Assembly (NCBI GenBank): GCA_013397795.1
Contig: VZTJ01002654.1
Span: 2,666 to 66,665 of the forward strand
Length of the DNA stretch: 64,000 bases
Direction of reading: 5' to 3'
Source of the DNA: Orthonyx spaldingii
Lineage: Eukaryota; Chordata; Aves; Passeriformes; Orthonychidae
The notes under the pieces are model-generated. The model was given only the letters and a program-made list of their open reading frames with translations, did no database searches and was not told the origin of the DNA. Positions 45,557 to 56,800 of the stretch are shown in pieces. The position numbers and the translations under genes were made by a program. Within the stretch, counting starts at the first letter, position 1; every line of letters begins with the position of its first letter.

Positions 45557-46296
45557 TTCCATGACTGGTTTGTGAACATTGCATGACTTTTTCCTACACC
45601 CTGATATCTCCAGTTATTTGTGAGTTCCCATCACCTGCATTTGAACACACATGGATGTGCTGGAGTTCAAAGATAGATCCTTTATTAAACATTTCTTTCC
45701 TCATAAACAGGCAGTTTGAAATTAAGTTGATCCTAGGATGGCCAAGCATTCCTTTGCTAGGGAACATTTTTGAGACTCTCTCTAACTGTAGTAAGGCAAA
45801 AATTGTCCAGAACCATTTCCACAGAGAGAAATGGGTCATTTCATGCCCAATTTACAATATACAGGAGGCAATACATATCATTAACCTGTGCTGAGCAGGG
45901 TAGAACCATCTGTGTTATTAAAGCTGACCGTGATTAGCTGGTGCAGGCATCAACAAAGCATCACAGCAGACTGTGGGAGCTGTCCTTTTGCACACACACA
46001 CAGACTTTCAAATGCCCTTTTCACACAGTTTCTTTGCACTTTTGGTTTGGTACCTTCATTCCCAAAAGTGGAACAGCAAGACAGTCACAAACACCACTTG
46101 TTTGCAGTGGTTTCAGTTCCTATTTAAAGTTCTGTCATGCCCTGTCCTCTATAACACACCCCAGCTCTCCCTCAGAGCAGCAGCATCGCTCAGTCACTGA
46201 TTTAACAGATCAGAGCACTTTATATGTAACAAATGGGCCCCAGAGTGCACCCACAGCCTGGGTCACCATCACCCCAACCCAGCCTGGGGGCTGAGC
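45557..46296. other. Unannotated stretch; possible 3' untranslated region of a minus-strand transcript
   Basis: If the segment at 46297-46398 is a last exon, this is its downstream region. On the minus strand TTTAATAAAGG near 45680 supplies an AATAAA. Otherwise it is AT-rich single-copy-like DNA with overlapping open frames of about 80-117 codons. Confidence 0.25.
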
Positions 46297-46398
46297 TCAG
46301 GGCATGCAGCGGAGCTCGTGCAGCTCAGCAAAGATCTCCTCAGCACTTGCTTGCTTAAACCAGGAGCTGCTGCCAGCACAGTGAAAGAACTGGTGCTT
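46297..46398 (-). other. Candidate terminal coding exon (minus strand)
   Basis: Minus-strand sequence upstream of 46398 is a long pyrimidine-rich tract ending in TTTGCTGCTGTGACAG, a good 3' splice site. From there a phase-0 frame runs 33 codons to a TGA at 46297. The peptide starts KHQFFHCAGSSSW and ends in a charged helix-like stretch (QASAEEIFAELHELR) followed by CMP. An AATAAA occurs about 600 bases further on. Composition looks protein-like, but I do not recognise the family, and a 33-codon open run is not unusual by chance. No upstream exon joins it in the same phase. Confidence 0.2.
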
Positions 46399-47160
46399 CT
46401 GTCACAGCAGCAAACATCCAAGTGTTGAATGAAAGGGGAAAAAGCCAAAGGCAAAAAAGGAAATCATATTCCACATTTCACGTTTCACTATTGGCAGCAG
46501 GAGTGCTTCAGCTGGGATGAGCCAAGAGGGAGGGCAGGGCAAGCCCACTGAGGTCCTGGGATTCACTTGTGTTCCTGCTCCTGCATTTTTTTCCTAATGT
46601 AAAGAATGAGCCAAGAACAGCAGGATGCACCTTCCCTGCTGCCTGGCCGTGCCATCTGCAGGCCCTGCAGGACCATATGGGGTTGGACTTTCCAATGTCC
46701 AAGTGATCCAGGAGCTGTCTGACACCACCCAGCCCCACAGCCGCCCATCCCTGCTGGTCCCCAGTCGCACCAGGGACCCTTCCTGGCACCACTGCCCCAC
46801 TGCCCAACCCTCCCCAGCCCTGCCTGCTCCCCAGAAAACAGCTTCTGAGCCTCCTCCCTCCCTGGAGTTCTGCCAGCCGAGAGGCAGAGATGTGCAAGCA
46901 GGTGTCCCCTGAGGAGAAACCTTGTTTTGAGTTGGGGAATTGAGGGCATTTGGTCTGGGTTTCACTGACTCAGAACAGATACGGAACCACACACCACCGT
47001 GCCTGCTCTCCTGCCAGCCTCTGACAGAGCTTCCAGAGCCAGTCCTTCTGAGCTAGAGAGAACAAACCCCTCCAGACCCTCCAGATGGATGGCTCTCCCC
47101 TGGGCATCACTGCCTGCCCAGCTCCCCAAAAGCTGCTGCACCAGCCTGGAGATTCTCACG
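46399..47160. other. Unannotated stretch
   Basis: I see no supported feature except overlapping GC-rich open frames at 46508-46992 on the minus strand (up to 132 codons), which have no motif. Confidence 0.4.
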
Positions 47161-47282
47161 GATGTGGATGGAAAAGGGCTGACTCTGTGGATGTGGATGG
47201 TAAAGGACTGACTCTGTGGATGTGGATGGAAAAGGGCTGACTCTATGGATGTGGATGGAAAAGGGCTGACTCTGCGGATGTG
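47161..47282. repeat. 29-bp minisatellite, 4.2 units
   Basis: Four full units of GATGTGGATGGAAAAGGGCTGACTCTGTG start at 47161, 47190, 47219 and 47248, followed by a partial GATGTG. The copies differ at one or two positions each (TAAAGGACTG in unit 2, CTATG and CTGCG at the ends of units 3 and 4). This high identity implies recent expansion and likely length polymorphism. Confidence 0.96.
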
Positions 47283-47419
47283 AGCCCAGCACTGGCACAG
47301 CTGATTCCCAGGAGAGTGACCAAGGAGCCAGCCCCTCATCTGTCCCTCCTGCGCCGAGCAAGGGCGGCTGCGTGGGCGGGCATCACCAAATGAACTCTCA
47401 CCCTCATCCTTTGTGAGAT

Positions 47420-47488
47420 TGAATCACAGGATCACAGAATCATATAGATTAGGAAAGGCTTCTAAAATCATGGAGTCCAACCTTTGAT
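47420..47488 (-). mobile_element. CR1 LINE 3'-terminal fragment
   Basis: Reversed tail 'gaatcacaggatcacagaatcatatagattaggaaaggcttctaaaatcatggagtccaacc'. Only about 70 bases remain. It uses the 'ttaggaaaggcttctaa..atcatggagtccaacc' subfamily form. Confidence 0.85.
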
Positions 47489-48235
47489 GAAAGAGTTTTT
47501 GTCCACTGTAAATTGTCCTTTGCTTTGGTATGACTGTACCATATTTGCACCACTGCACAGGCAATTTCTTTTAAAATAGTAATAACTTTGAATAACAACC
47601 ATCTTTGCAAAGGCACCAAGCTCGTGTTCCCAGCTAAGCTGGTCCCTCTGCCTCCCAAGGGAAGACATCCTGACCATACACCGGTGATGCCATGGGGTGG
47701 GGGATTGTGTTAAGCACTGACTGAAACCAAATTAGGTGATGCAATCAAAACATTGAATTCCTGAAGACACAGTTTTCCTTCCCAGGCTCACCATTTATTA
47801 GCAAATGCTGCTGCCATATTTTGCTGTATCTACTATTCCAATCAGCCATATGGGAGGAAATCTGTAAATTACATTACAGCAATTAATACACACTTACACA
47901 GTTTGTACAAAAGTGTTGAATGAATTATGCTACAGGAAGCAAACACACTAAAGGCAAACAATGGAGCTTTATGAATATTTAATTCTTGTGATTTATTTAA
48001 AGTAGTAAAACACAGCGTACGCTCACCTTCAGAACACCTGCTCAGATGAAGCATTCTCTCTGTTAACAATCTTACGTAGTTTTAGGAGATTGAGTACATC
48101 ATCTTGGTGTAATTAATTTTGTATCCAAATAAGTGGGAGGAAAACAGGCCCAAACTCTTGACTACCACTGCTTGCTCAGAAAGGGAGTGTTTGCTTCCAG
48201 AGGGAGCCTCACACAATTTTCACAAGGGACTGGAG
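47489..48235. other. AT-rich block, possible conserved element with exon-like segments
   Basis: Bases 47760-48130 are AT-rich, repeat-free and contain TAATTA-type motifs and CATATG. Within them two minus-strand segments are bounded by canonical splice signals (47792-47861 and 48027-48059; see findings). No named gene is supported. Confidence 0.3.
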
Positions 48236-48510
48236 TGACAGGACATAGGGAATGGCTTCCTGCTGACACAGGGCAGGGAGAGATGGGATATTGGGAATTG
48301 GGATTCCTGGCTGGGAGGGTGGGCAGGCCCTAGCACAGGGTGCCCAGAGAAGCTGTGGCTGCCCCTGGATCCCTGGCAGTGCCCAAGGCCAGGTTGGACA
48401 TTGGGGCTTGGAGCAGCCTGAGACAGTGGGAGGTGTCCCTGCCATGGCAGGGGTGGCACTGGGTGGGATTTAAGGTCCCTTCCAACCCAAATCCTTCTGG
48501 GACTCTGTGG
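48236..48510 (+). mobile_element. CR1 LINE 3' fragment, about 275 bp
   Basis: It parallels the copy at 25664 almost phrase for phrase: 'gacaggacatagggaatggcttcc', 'ggccctagcacagggtgcccagagaagctgtggctgcccctggatccctggcagtgcccaaggccaggttgga', 'gggatttaaggtcccttccaacccaaatcc'. The tail 'ttctgggactctgtgg' is degenerate. Confidence 0.96.
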
Positions 48511-50140
48511 GGCTGGGAGTTACTCTAAAACACAGTGTGAGGCAGCTGGTCACAGCCACGAGCAAGGGACTGTCACCCTCCCAGGAGGAGAAGAAGGAGC
48601 GAGAGCAGCCTCCTCATCTCCCCTGTGCTGGGGCTGTGCCGGGTACGGGACAGGGGGAGCGACGTCAGCCATGCTGTCTTAAACTAACATGCTGGAAACA
48701 ACACCTGGATTTATTTTCCATATTTTCTTCCATTACTGCTGGAGTTGTTAAAAGCAAATAAATCAAAGTTGCAACTTGGTTTCTGTTTCTGGGAGTTCAA
48801 GGTCGGCTGCCTGGGCTCCATCCCCAGCACAAGGTCAGCAGTGCCAGGACCCGGAGCTGCACCCACAGCCAGGAGACTGCAGGAGATGCACCCAGCGTGG
48901 CGAGATCCAACCACCAAACACTGCCCATGGAATGAACTATCAGGAAAACAAGGGAAAAGTGAGCATTTATTTTCCTCTTTGCAGCATAACTGATGAACTG
49001 AATTCCTTACTGTGCATGTGGTGGGAGTGGGGAGAAGTGCTGTGGCATGCTTCAGGGTTTGGGGTTGTTCTTTGTGGGGGTTTTTTGGTTCTGTTTGTTG
49101 GGTTTTTACTTTGAACTAGTGACAATTGAAACATGAACTGAACCAAAGATATTCTAGATCTGCACTACAAGGCATTTACAGTAATTTTTCAAGGCCAAAG
49201 CAATGGATTTCAGGACTTTCACACTCACCACAAGCTGGGATATCATGTTTCCATTCCATAGCTGACCCAAGAAAGGCATTGGCTTTGTTAGCTACCACAG
49301 CCTTTACTGCTTACAGGCTAATGCCAGTTTGGTGCATGAATGCCAAAAATAGCACATCACATTTGCAAGAAATAAATAAACCCACACACTCCAACAATCC
49401 TGAGCAACTGCTGGCCACTGACACAGCATGATAAATCCTGATCACTTCAGTGATGCTGTTATGTTTGGTATCTTACATTAAAAAAAGTTGTTTGTTGTGC
49501 TTTTTTTTAATGTTTAAACAGCATTCACCTCTTGCTTTATAAGCACATTAGATGTATTCAATTGAAAGATGATTTTTCTTTCCTCCAAGCTATTATCACA
49601 TAATTCCTGAATAAACTCTCTAATTTCTGCTATTCTGGGGCACAGTCTTTTACGACTTTGTGGATGCTCTTTTCAATACCTATTGTTTAAATTTGCATTA
49701 GAAAATGGCTGGGACTGCTAACAGCAGCAGAGGGAGTGCCCTTTGCAATCCTGTTTCCCTGGGTCTAAGTTATGCCTCTTCAACACATAAAACAAACAAA
49801 CAAAAAAGCCAAATAGATGATAAGCATTAGCTAGTGAGTTCAAAAGTGAGAATGCTTTTAGTGTCTAAGAAACAAAGCTGTGATTAACTCTGTGGCTTAG
49901 GGAACAAGCCAGCAACAAGACACAAACAAACAAACCTTTGTATTTTGGCAAACAGAAAAAGTTCATCTTAATCCAAGTACTTCAATTTGCTAATGCCAGC
50001 ACCTGTACATCTATTTCAACAGGACTGCAGGTATTTTCTATCCAGGGAAACTACAGATCTATGTTATAAAAAAATCAGGATATTATTTTAGCACCTCATA
50101 CCATGCAGGTAATGGGTAGAAAACTCTTAGTACCAATAGC
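48511..50140. other. Unannotated stretch
   Basis: There is no recognised repeat family. A 78-base minus-strand exon-like segment at 49529-49606 is described in findings. Short AAAC runs lie at 49790 and 49922. The rest is AT-leaning single-copy-like DNA. Confidence 0.4.
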
Positions 50141-50591
50141 CTACAGAAGTGTGTCTGTACCTATGGCAATGGGCTGTGGCCTGAAGTCTCCTGCCTCAGT
50201 CACAGGGCCTGGCGATGCCCAGAGCAGCAGCAGGCACTCCTTAACTCCTGCCAGGGAGCAGGGAAGCAAATGAAAAACTCCTGTGGGTTCACCTGACCTC
50301 ACGGGAGGAGCAATAAAAGGGGTGCAGGGAGCATGGGCCTCCTTGGGTGCTGGAGGAGAGCAGAGCGTGGGGCTCTGGGCATCAGGTGTTGTGCTGCTCC
50401 CCTGAGGGAGCTGCTCCAGGGCAGGGACAGGGAGCAGAGCTCCGAGGGAGGCAGAAGGGCCGGCAGCTCTGCTCACGCCCTCAGATCCAGCTGTGAGTTC
50501 ACAGGCTTTGAAGGTGAACTCTTGTTTCCACTCTGCAGAAGACTGAGGCTCCCCAGCCTGGGAGGTCCTGGCAGGGTTTCCCCCCAGGCTG

Positions 50592-50709
50592 CTGTGCCTC
50601 CTCCTGCTCCATGTGGGGTTTGTGGGTGTGCCCGACTGTTCCACACTCAGCTGTGCCTCCTCCTGCTCCATGTGGGGTTTGTGGGTGTGCCCGACTGTTC
50701 CATACTCAG
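50592..50709. repeat. 59-bp tandem duplication, two copies
   Basis: Copy 1 (50592-50650) and copy 2 (50651-50709) begin CTGTGCCTCCTCC and differ at one base (CCACACTCAG versus CCATACTCAG). A single difference over 59 bases indicates a recent event. The unit is not a multiple of three. Confidence 0.97.
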
Positions 50710-50840
50710 CAGGGGTGGGTGGCATCCTCATGGACAGGGCTCTGTGGATTACCTCAGGAGGCTCCAGCCCACAACGCTCCCTGGGTGTCTCTTTCTGGTT
50801 GCTACCATGAGGCTCTTGGCAACCCTTCAAGGTGACAGAG

Positions 50841-50994
50841 CTGGCTTTGGACACTTCCAGAGATCCAGGGGCAGCCACAGCTTCTCTGGGCACCCTGTGC
50901 CAGGGCCTGCCCACACTCACAGGGAAGAATTCCTTCCCAATATCCCATCTAGCCCTGACCTGTCTGTGTGAAATAATTCCCCTTTGTCCATCCA
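50841..50994 (-). mobile_element. CR1 LINE internal fragment without the 3' tail
   Basis: Reversed: 'ctggctttggacacttccagagatccaggggcagccacagcttctctgggcaccctgtgccagggcctgcccacactcacagggaagaattccttcccaatatccc'. Both the 3' terminus and the 5' body are missing. It is therefore a remnant broken on both sides rather than a simple 5' truncation. Confidence 0.93.
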
Positions 50995-51004
50995 TCAAAT
51001 CCAT

Positions 51005-52789
51005 GTCTCTCCATTTTGGAGAGAAGGATATGGAGCAGGACAGTGCCAAATGCTTTGCACAGGTGCAGATGCCCCTGTGCAAAACAGCAGAGGCCAATAT
51101 ATGTCAAAGAGAGCTCTGGGAGGTCCTCTGGAAGGAGCCCTTCGGCACTGACTCTGTACTGCTACCAAAATCTGTCTTCTGTCAGAGGCTCCAAGTGCTG
51201 CAATTCCAGCTCCCCTAACACCTTTTAGAACCAGCTTTTAAAAATGAGGCTCTGGGAAAATGGGGCAGTCTGAAGAATGCATCATTAAATTATCAATATT
51301 TAAGCACATTTCTGGGCAAACTAGGCACCAGAGCCCTGGTTTTTCCAGAACATAGATGGAGTTTTCACAGCTACAATATTTCTGTGCATGTTTAGAGGGG
51401 AAAACAAACAGATTATTACTTGTATGTGCCTTGCTGATATGAATGGATACCAGTTGTACACCAAACTGGGCTGGTGAGCTTGTGCTCCCCGCAGTCCAAA
51501 AGACAAGTTGGAATCATAAGTAGGTTTTTGTATTTCCGTGTATTGTGGATCACATCAACAGCTCTTCTGTGCTATGGTGCAGAACACAGCATTCCTGGGA
51601 TGTGGGACACAACCTGGGGTCAGATGGGGTTTGGATGTTGTGCAGGAATGCGCTGGGTAAGGACTCTGCTTTTAAGCTGATCAATCAATACATAAATGAA
51701 TCAATACATAAATGAATCAATAAATAAAACAGAGCTGCTGTTTGCTGTCGGGAAGGGGGGCACTGGCCATGCTGTGCATCAGTGCAGACACAGGCTGACA
51801 TCATCTGTACTGTTCTTTGTTGACTTCCTCCCCACACGGAAATTTCAGTCATCAAAATGTAATTCTTTTTGTTGTACTTCTGGGGTCTGGGGAACACAGG
51901 CAGCCAGTGTCATCTGCAGGGGAAGGCTCCCAGAGCCTGCCTAATCCATCCCCAGAGCAGCATCTTTGCTAAATGCTCTGTGGTAATGACATTGTTCTTA
52001 GCTGGATGCACTGATATGTGAAAAAGAAGAGACTCAGGGAAAAAAGGAGAGTGTAGAATACCAATGCTGTACTTCACAATCGTAACTGGGTTACATACTA
52101 TAAATCTTTTTATGTCTGTATTTTTAACAAAAAAATTTGCTCTTTCAAGCAATAATTCAGCCTTGTTAGCCTTAAGTTTTATAAAGTTTCCAGGTTTCCA
52201 GTAATGAGCTTTCCAAATGTTAAACCTGTTATTTTATTCATTGTGATTGAAACTAAAATTGCTTTTCAGACACAGAGCTGTCAGCATAAGATCATGACCG
52301 ACAAAGTGACTTGTAGCTAGCAAACGTTCCCGTCTCTGTCTCCTGTCAGGAGAGGACAGAATGCACGAACGGTTATGGAAGCTGTAGCATCGCAGGCATC
52401 CCTCCCATGAAGAGGAGCTCCTGTCCGAGGGCTGTGGGAAGCCTGGCTGAGGCCGTCCAGCTCTCCTGGCACGCCGTGAGGAGCTGGCTCAGTGCTGAGC
52501 CACAGCGGAGGGCAGCAGAGGGAATGTGTTTGCAGCATTCCTCACAGGACACGGCTCTCCCCGTGAACCGTCTCCTGGGTGGAGGCTGCTTGGTGTCTGC
52601 AGTGACTTTTTTCTAGGTTTACTTAACAAGGGCTCTACAGGAAGGCAAAGAGTCATGACTTAATGGGGATGAAGGTCAGCATCAGTACACCAAGGGTCAG
52701 TGTGTTTCTTCGGAGCTCCTGAAACAAGTCAAAAATGTTGTTTCCTTCAGACTTTCCCTTCCCTGGCTGAGTTGCTCCAGTGCTGTTAC
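51005..52789. other. Unannotated stretch
   Basis: A small tandem repeat at 51681 is listed separately. Otherwise this is single-copy-like DNA with no supported gene. A short GC-rich block lies at 52420-52560. Confidence 0.4.
51681..51729. repeat. 16-bp AT-rich tandem repeat, about three units
   Basis: TCAATACATAAATGAA occurs at 51685 and 51701, then a shortened TCAATAAATAAAA. The preceding TCAA may be a fourth, partial unit. Confidence 0.9.
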
Positions 52790-55700
52790 CTTCCAGGTAG
52801 TCCCTCTCATGGCAAAAGTTCAGCCTTTATTGGGGCCAGGACCAATCCCTGTGGAATGAAAACCAGAAGAGAACATACAAGTGGCCATGGGAGAGGCTGT
52901 GATGTGTGTCACACTGAACAGGTCCTTTAACTCCCCAGATTTGTTCATTGTAACTGGCACTGTGAGGCTGACATCTTTTTAAATGTCCTGAATACAAACT
53001 CAATATTTACTAACAGCAATGTAAAACACTGTAACATTTTAATGCCCTGTAAACCATGTGATTCTTTGCCACAGATAACCATGTCTTGGGGTTGCTCTAA
53101 ACTGGTTTTTTCTGCATATCTAGAGACAGTCCATGAGCTGAGGTGTAAAGTATTACAATAGAAAGGGTAGCAATCCACCTGTTTGGGTGATTCACAAGCC
53201 CTGGTATTGATCACTGGGTGCATTTGGCAGCTGGAGTGATGATGGAGTGAGGAATTCTCAGAGCTCTTGGCTGCTCCAGCACGGCACTGATTCCCACTAA
53301 TGTTTTATTTCTCTGAGGAGGCGTCAGAGGTCTGTAATTCATAAAAGCTCTAATTTATTGCTGAACTCCAGGGAAATTTTGCCAGGGACTTAAGAGAACA
53401 TGGAAGGAAACTCAAAACCTGTGAAAAAAACTAGGATGAGAAACAAATTCCTGCAAACTAATGGCTTTGGGGTGTGTGTGTATGCTTGTGCTGGTAATGT
53501 CAGAAAAGATAAAACAATAATTTTCCCCTAATTCTTTAGGATGTATCCACTCCATTGCATTCCTGAAACATCCATCCTTGTTTTCCTCATGTGCTGCCTG
53601 CAGATTGCTATTCCCCTTGTTACCAGGATGTGCTGGCATCCTCAAGCCACTGTGAAGAACATTTCTGTGTCTGTGGTGGGTAAGCGGGCCCCTGCCCCTA
53701 CGACAACCTGCTCCCATGCCTCACAGCCCTGCAGGCTGCCTTGCCTCTGAAATTCCTGTAAATATGTGAATGTGGAGCTACACAAGTCAGCAGAAGTCTT
53801 GTTGCCTTACAGGAGAATCCTGAAAGCCCGTATTGAACAGCCCCTCCTGGAGCAACAGGAAAGGCACACCCTCAGCAGATGGACCCAAGGGGGGACTGGA
53901 GAAGAGATGGGAGACAAGGCTTTCCTCCGAGGAACAGGGCAGTGAGTTTCTGCTGTAGCTGTAGGGAAGATTCAAAGCTATCCCTGAGTTGTGGAGGATC
54001 ATCATCTCCTGCTGTTGGAACAGCATCCAAGGAGTGCTGCTGGCCCAACGTCTGGGGAAGGGTTTGCGGATGAGGAAGGTGTTCACAGACGTGCCTTGTG
54101 TCATTCCTTGGGAAACTCCTGATGAGAAGTGTCACTGGGGGGTGTCAGTGGAGCCTCACCCCGTGCTTGTCTGCTCTGGATCAGAATTAGCCCAAATGCA
54201 ACCAAACCAGGAATCAGCCAAGGCAGAACATGGGCAGAACACGGGGTTTCTCCTGCTGCTGTGGGCTTGCAAAGGTTGCACATCCCTAAGCTAAACTCCA
54301 CTTAGAAACCAGCTCTCAGAGGAAATCTGCTGGCTCTGGAAGTGTCAGGTTCAAACACATTGTGATGGATATACTCCACACACAAAGGCGTCCTTGGGAT
54401 CAGTCTTCATCTCATCTGCTCTCCATGTTGGGTATTTCACCCACTGGCTTCCCTCTGTTCCCTGCTTTGCCTCTAGGTCAGTTAATGAGCTGATTCCCAG
54501 GTGGACCCACCTTTTTTCAGGACGAAGAGGTGTGTTTGTTCCCAGCTGCCTTGGAAGGAGCCTCAGCCCCCAGCACCCAGCAGGAAAACCTTGCAACTCT
54601 GTTTTCTCCTCCAGGGCATTCTCTGGGTGCTGTGGGTACTCAGGACCTGTCTTGCAGCTGAATTATTAAAAAAGTCTGAGACAATCATCAGTTCTTGGAT
54701 GTACTGAAGCAACCCCTTCTTATTAAATAGTGAACTGCTTTCCCAAAAGAACAGAAAACATAATATTGGAGAAGAGAGTTGATGAAAGAAAGGGACCACA
54801 GTGAATACTGGCTGAGGTTTAATAATCTGTGTTCCCTGCCAGGGAAAACCTCTGGCTGCTGTTGAGTCCAGTCCATGTGTCCACATGGTGGGGTCCTTTG
54901 GCCAGCGCTGCCGAGCCCTGACTGCTCCAGAGGTGGGGAACTGGCAATGCTGGGAGAAGGGATCGCCCTATCTCTGGAATTCCCATGGCAAGTGCCTTCC
55001 TGCAGGGAATGCTCCTGTGCCTGCTGCAGCACCCACCCCTTCCCTGAGGTCTGGGGTAGGAATCCAGCCCCTCCCCTCTTCCCGAAATCATAGAATCCTG
55101 GCCTTGAACACTTCCAGCTATGGAGGTGAATCCTGAAGGGTGAGACCAGGGGTGGGTCCTAAGGTTTGCTTTCTCCAACTCTTCCACCTCTTCCCCACAC
55201 ACCCCCCTTGTCCCCCGGTTTCATTGTGTCGTTGCTGACAGCTGGATGGAACCAGCAATAGCTGATCATCCCAGAGAGAGGGACAGGTAACAGGGTCAGA
55301 CATTTCTCCTCCAATCCATTGCCTGGGGCATCCTGACTTGCTGCCAGTCTCAAGGAGAGGCATCAGGCAGTGGCTGCACTCCCAGGAAAAGTTCAAGTTC
55401 AGTTCCAGAAATACCAATACCTGGCCCCACGAACATTCAGGGATCAGACATGCAGAGCTTCTGCCCTTCCTGAAAGGGATCAAAAAGGGAAAACAGCTGA
55501 GAGAAGGTAAAAACAGATGTGTTACCAGCAAAAGTTGCTCAGGGGTCCATAAACTCCTCTGGTCCTCAGCCAGCCTTTAGGGAAGCCCATCATCAGTCAA
55601 GGATCACATTTGCATCCTACAGCCCATGTAAAAAATTAGCAAATCAGTGTGGGCAGGAAAGAGAGGGAAAAGGACACTCTGTGCCTGGGGCCAAGCCCCT

Positions 55701-56612
55701 GAGCACTGGCTGCAGTCTCCTCTCAGCAGCTCCTTGCCTCCATCCCCTCTCTGGACACAGGGCTGGGAATAGGATGATGCATGAGAACAGTGCCAGGCAG
55801 CATCCCGCCTTTCCAAAATGGGATAACACAGCACGAGGCAGCCTGGCACTGCCTGGGCAGGGGGGAAGGCAAGGAAAGGCTTCCTCATGAGCACCTGCAC
55901 TATGGTAGCCTGTCCTGGAAAGGATGAATTAGCAGTTGGAAATGGCAAGTGTGTGCCTTCGGACGTGTGTGTGGACACCATGCATGTATCTTCACCGACA
56001 GATCCATTTCATTCTTAAAGATATTTTGTCTGCAGTGCTATTGCCTTTCATTCTTTTCACAGTATTTTCATTGACAGGGATACATGAATTTCCTTTTAAC
56101 CTCAGGAATCATGCCAAGCCCAAACCCTGCCTGCATCCCAAGGGACAGGACTCACTTTTAAGTAGGTGTAGGACAACTGGAGAATGGTTCAGAGGGATTC
56201 AGGATCTCTAAACCCACCAGCAGCTGGAATGGCAGGTGTGACTGTGGGAGTAGCAGGGTTGGGAGCTGTAGGTAAGTGATGTTTCCAGGATTTCTGGAGG
56301 ATGACACAGCACCACATCCGTGAGGATATGCAGAGACACTAAATTGTCTAGACACAGCCTCTGGAGATGTGTCAGCACTAAAGGAACAAAAAAGCAGTTT
56401 TTAAAATGCCTAGAAAAGACTTTCCATCAGATTGTTTGGCTTTCTAAAAGCACTCCAGAGTACTCCATACTGAAGGAAGTGAGGTTTGCTTCAGGACTAA
56501 AAGCTGCAGCATCGAGCCTGGCCCAGGAGCTCAGGAATGAAGTCCAGGGCTTCCAGTGCACTGATGGCTCAGGATACCTGATCCTTCTGGGGAAAGAGAG
56601 ACATGAGAGGGG
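52790..56612. other. Unannotated stretch, 3.8 kb
   Basis: I see no supported gene. At 52822-52860 'tattggggccaggaccaatccctgtggaa' weakly resembles an internal CR1 segment. At 55085-55110 'aaatcatagaatcctgg' resembles a CR1 tail without a body. Open frames on both strands reach 137 codons and lack motifs. Confidence 0.4.
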
Positions 56613-56800
56613 GTGAATTTTAATAGATTTGAGCTGAAAGAGGATAGATTGAACTTGGATATTGAGAAGAAACTCTTCTCTGTGAGGATGCTGAGGCCCT
56701 GGCACAGGGTGCCCAGAGAAGCTGTGGCCGCCCGCTCTGTGGAAGTGTCCAAGGCCAGATTGGACAGGGCTTGGAGTAACCTGACATAATGGAAGGTGCA
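56613..56800 (+). mobile_element. CR1 LINE fragment missing the 3' end
   Basis: It reads 'ggtgaattttaatagatttgagctgaaagaggatagattgaacttggatattgagaagaaactcttctctgtgaggatgctgaggccctggcacagggtgcccagagaagctgtggccgcc', then 'gtgtccaaggccagattggacagggcttggagtaacctgacataatggaaggtg'. It stops where intact copies continue with the 'gcaggggtgg' block. Confidence 0.95.

Larger units (their letters stand above)
50141..51004 (-). other. Longest ATG-initiated open frame in the window, 287 codons, probably incidental
   Basis: From an ATG at 51004 the minus strand is open for 287 codons to a stop at 50141, and the frame is open a further 31 codons upstream without another ATG. The first part is CR1 sequence read in frame (50841-50960). 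The middle crosses the 59-bp tandem duplication, and the last part is a Pro/Ser/Ala-rich stretch of low complexity. A minus-strand donor-like CAG|GTGAAC lies at 50291-50292. No domain, signal peptide or conserved motif is visible. The GC-rich composition lowers stop frequency, so chance is the favoured explanation. Confidence 0.15.

Noticed and set aside
52822..52860. Possible internal CR1 segment (ggggccaggaccaatccctgtgga)
   Set aside because: Too short and too diverged to call without a repeat library.
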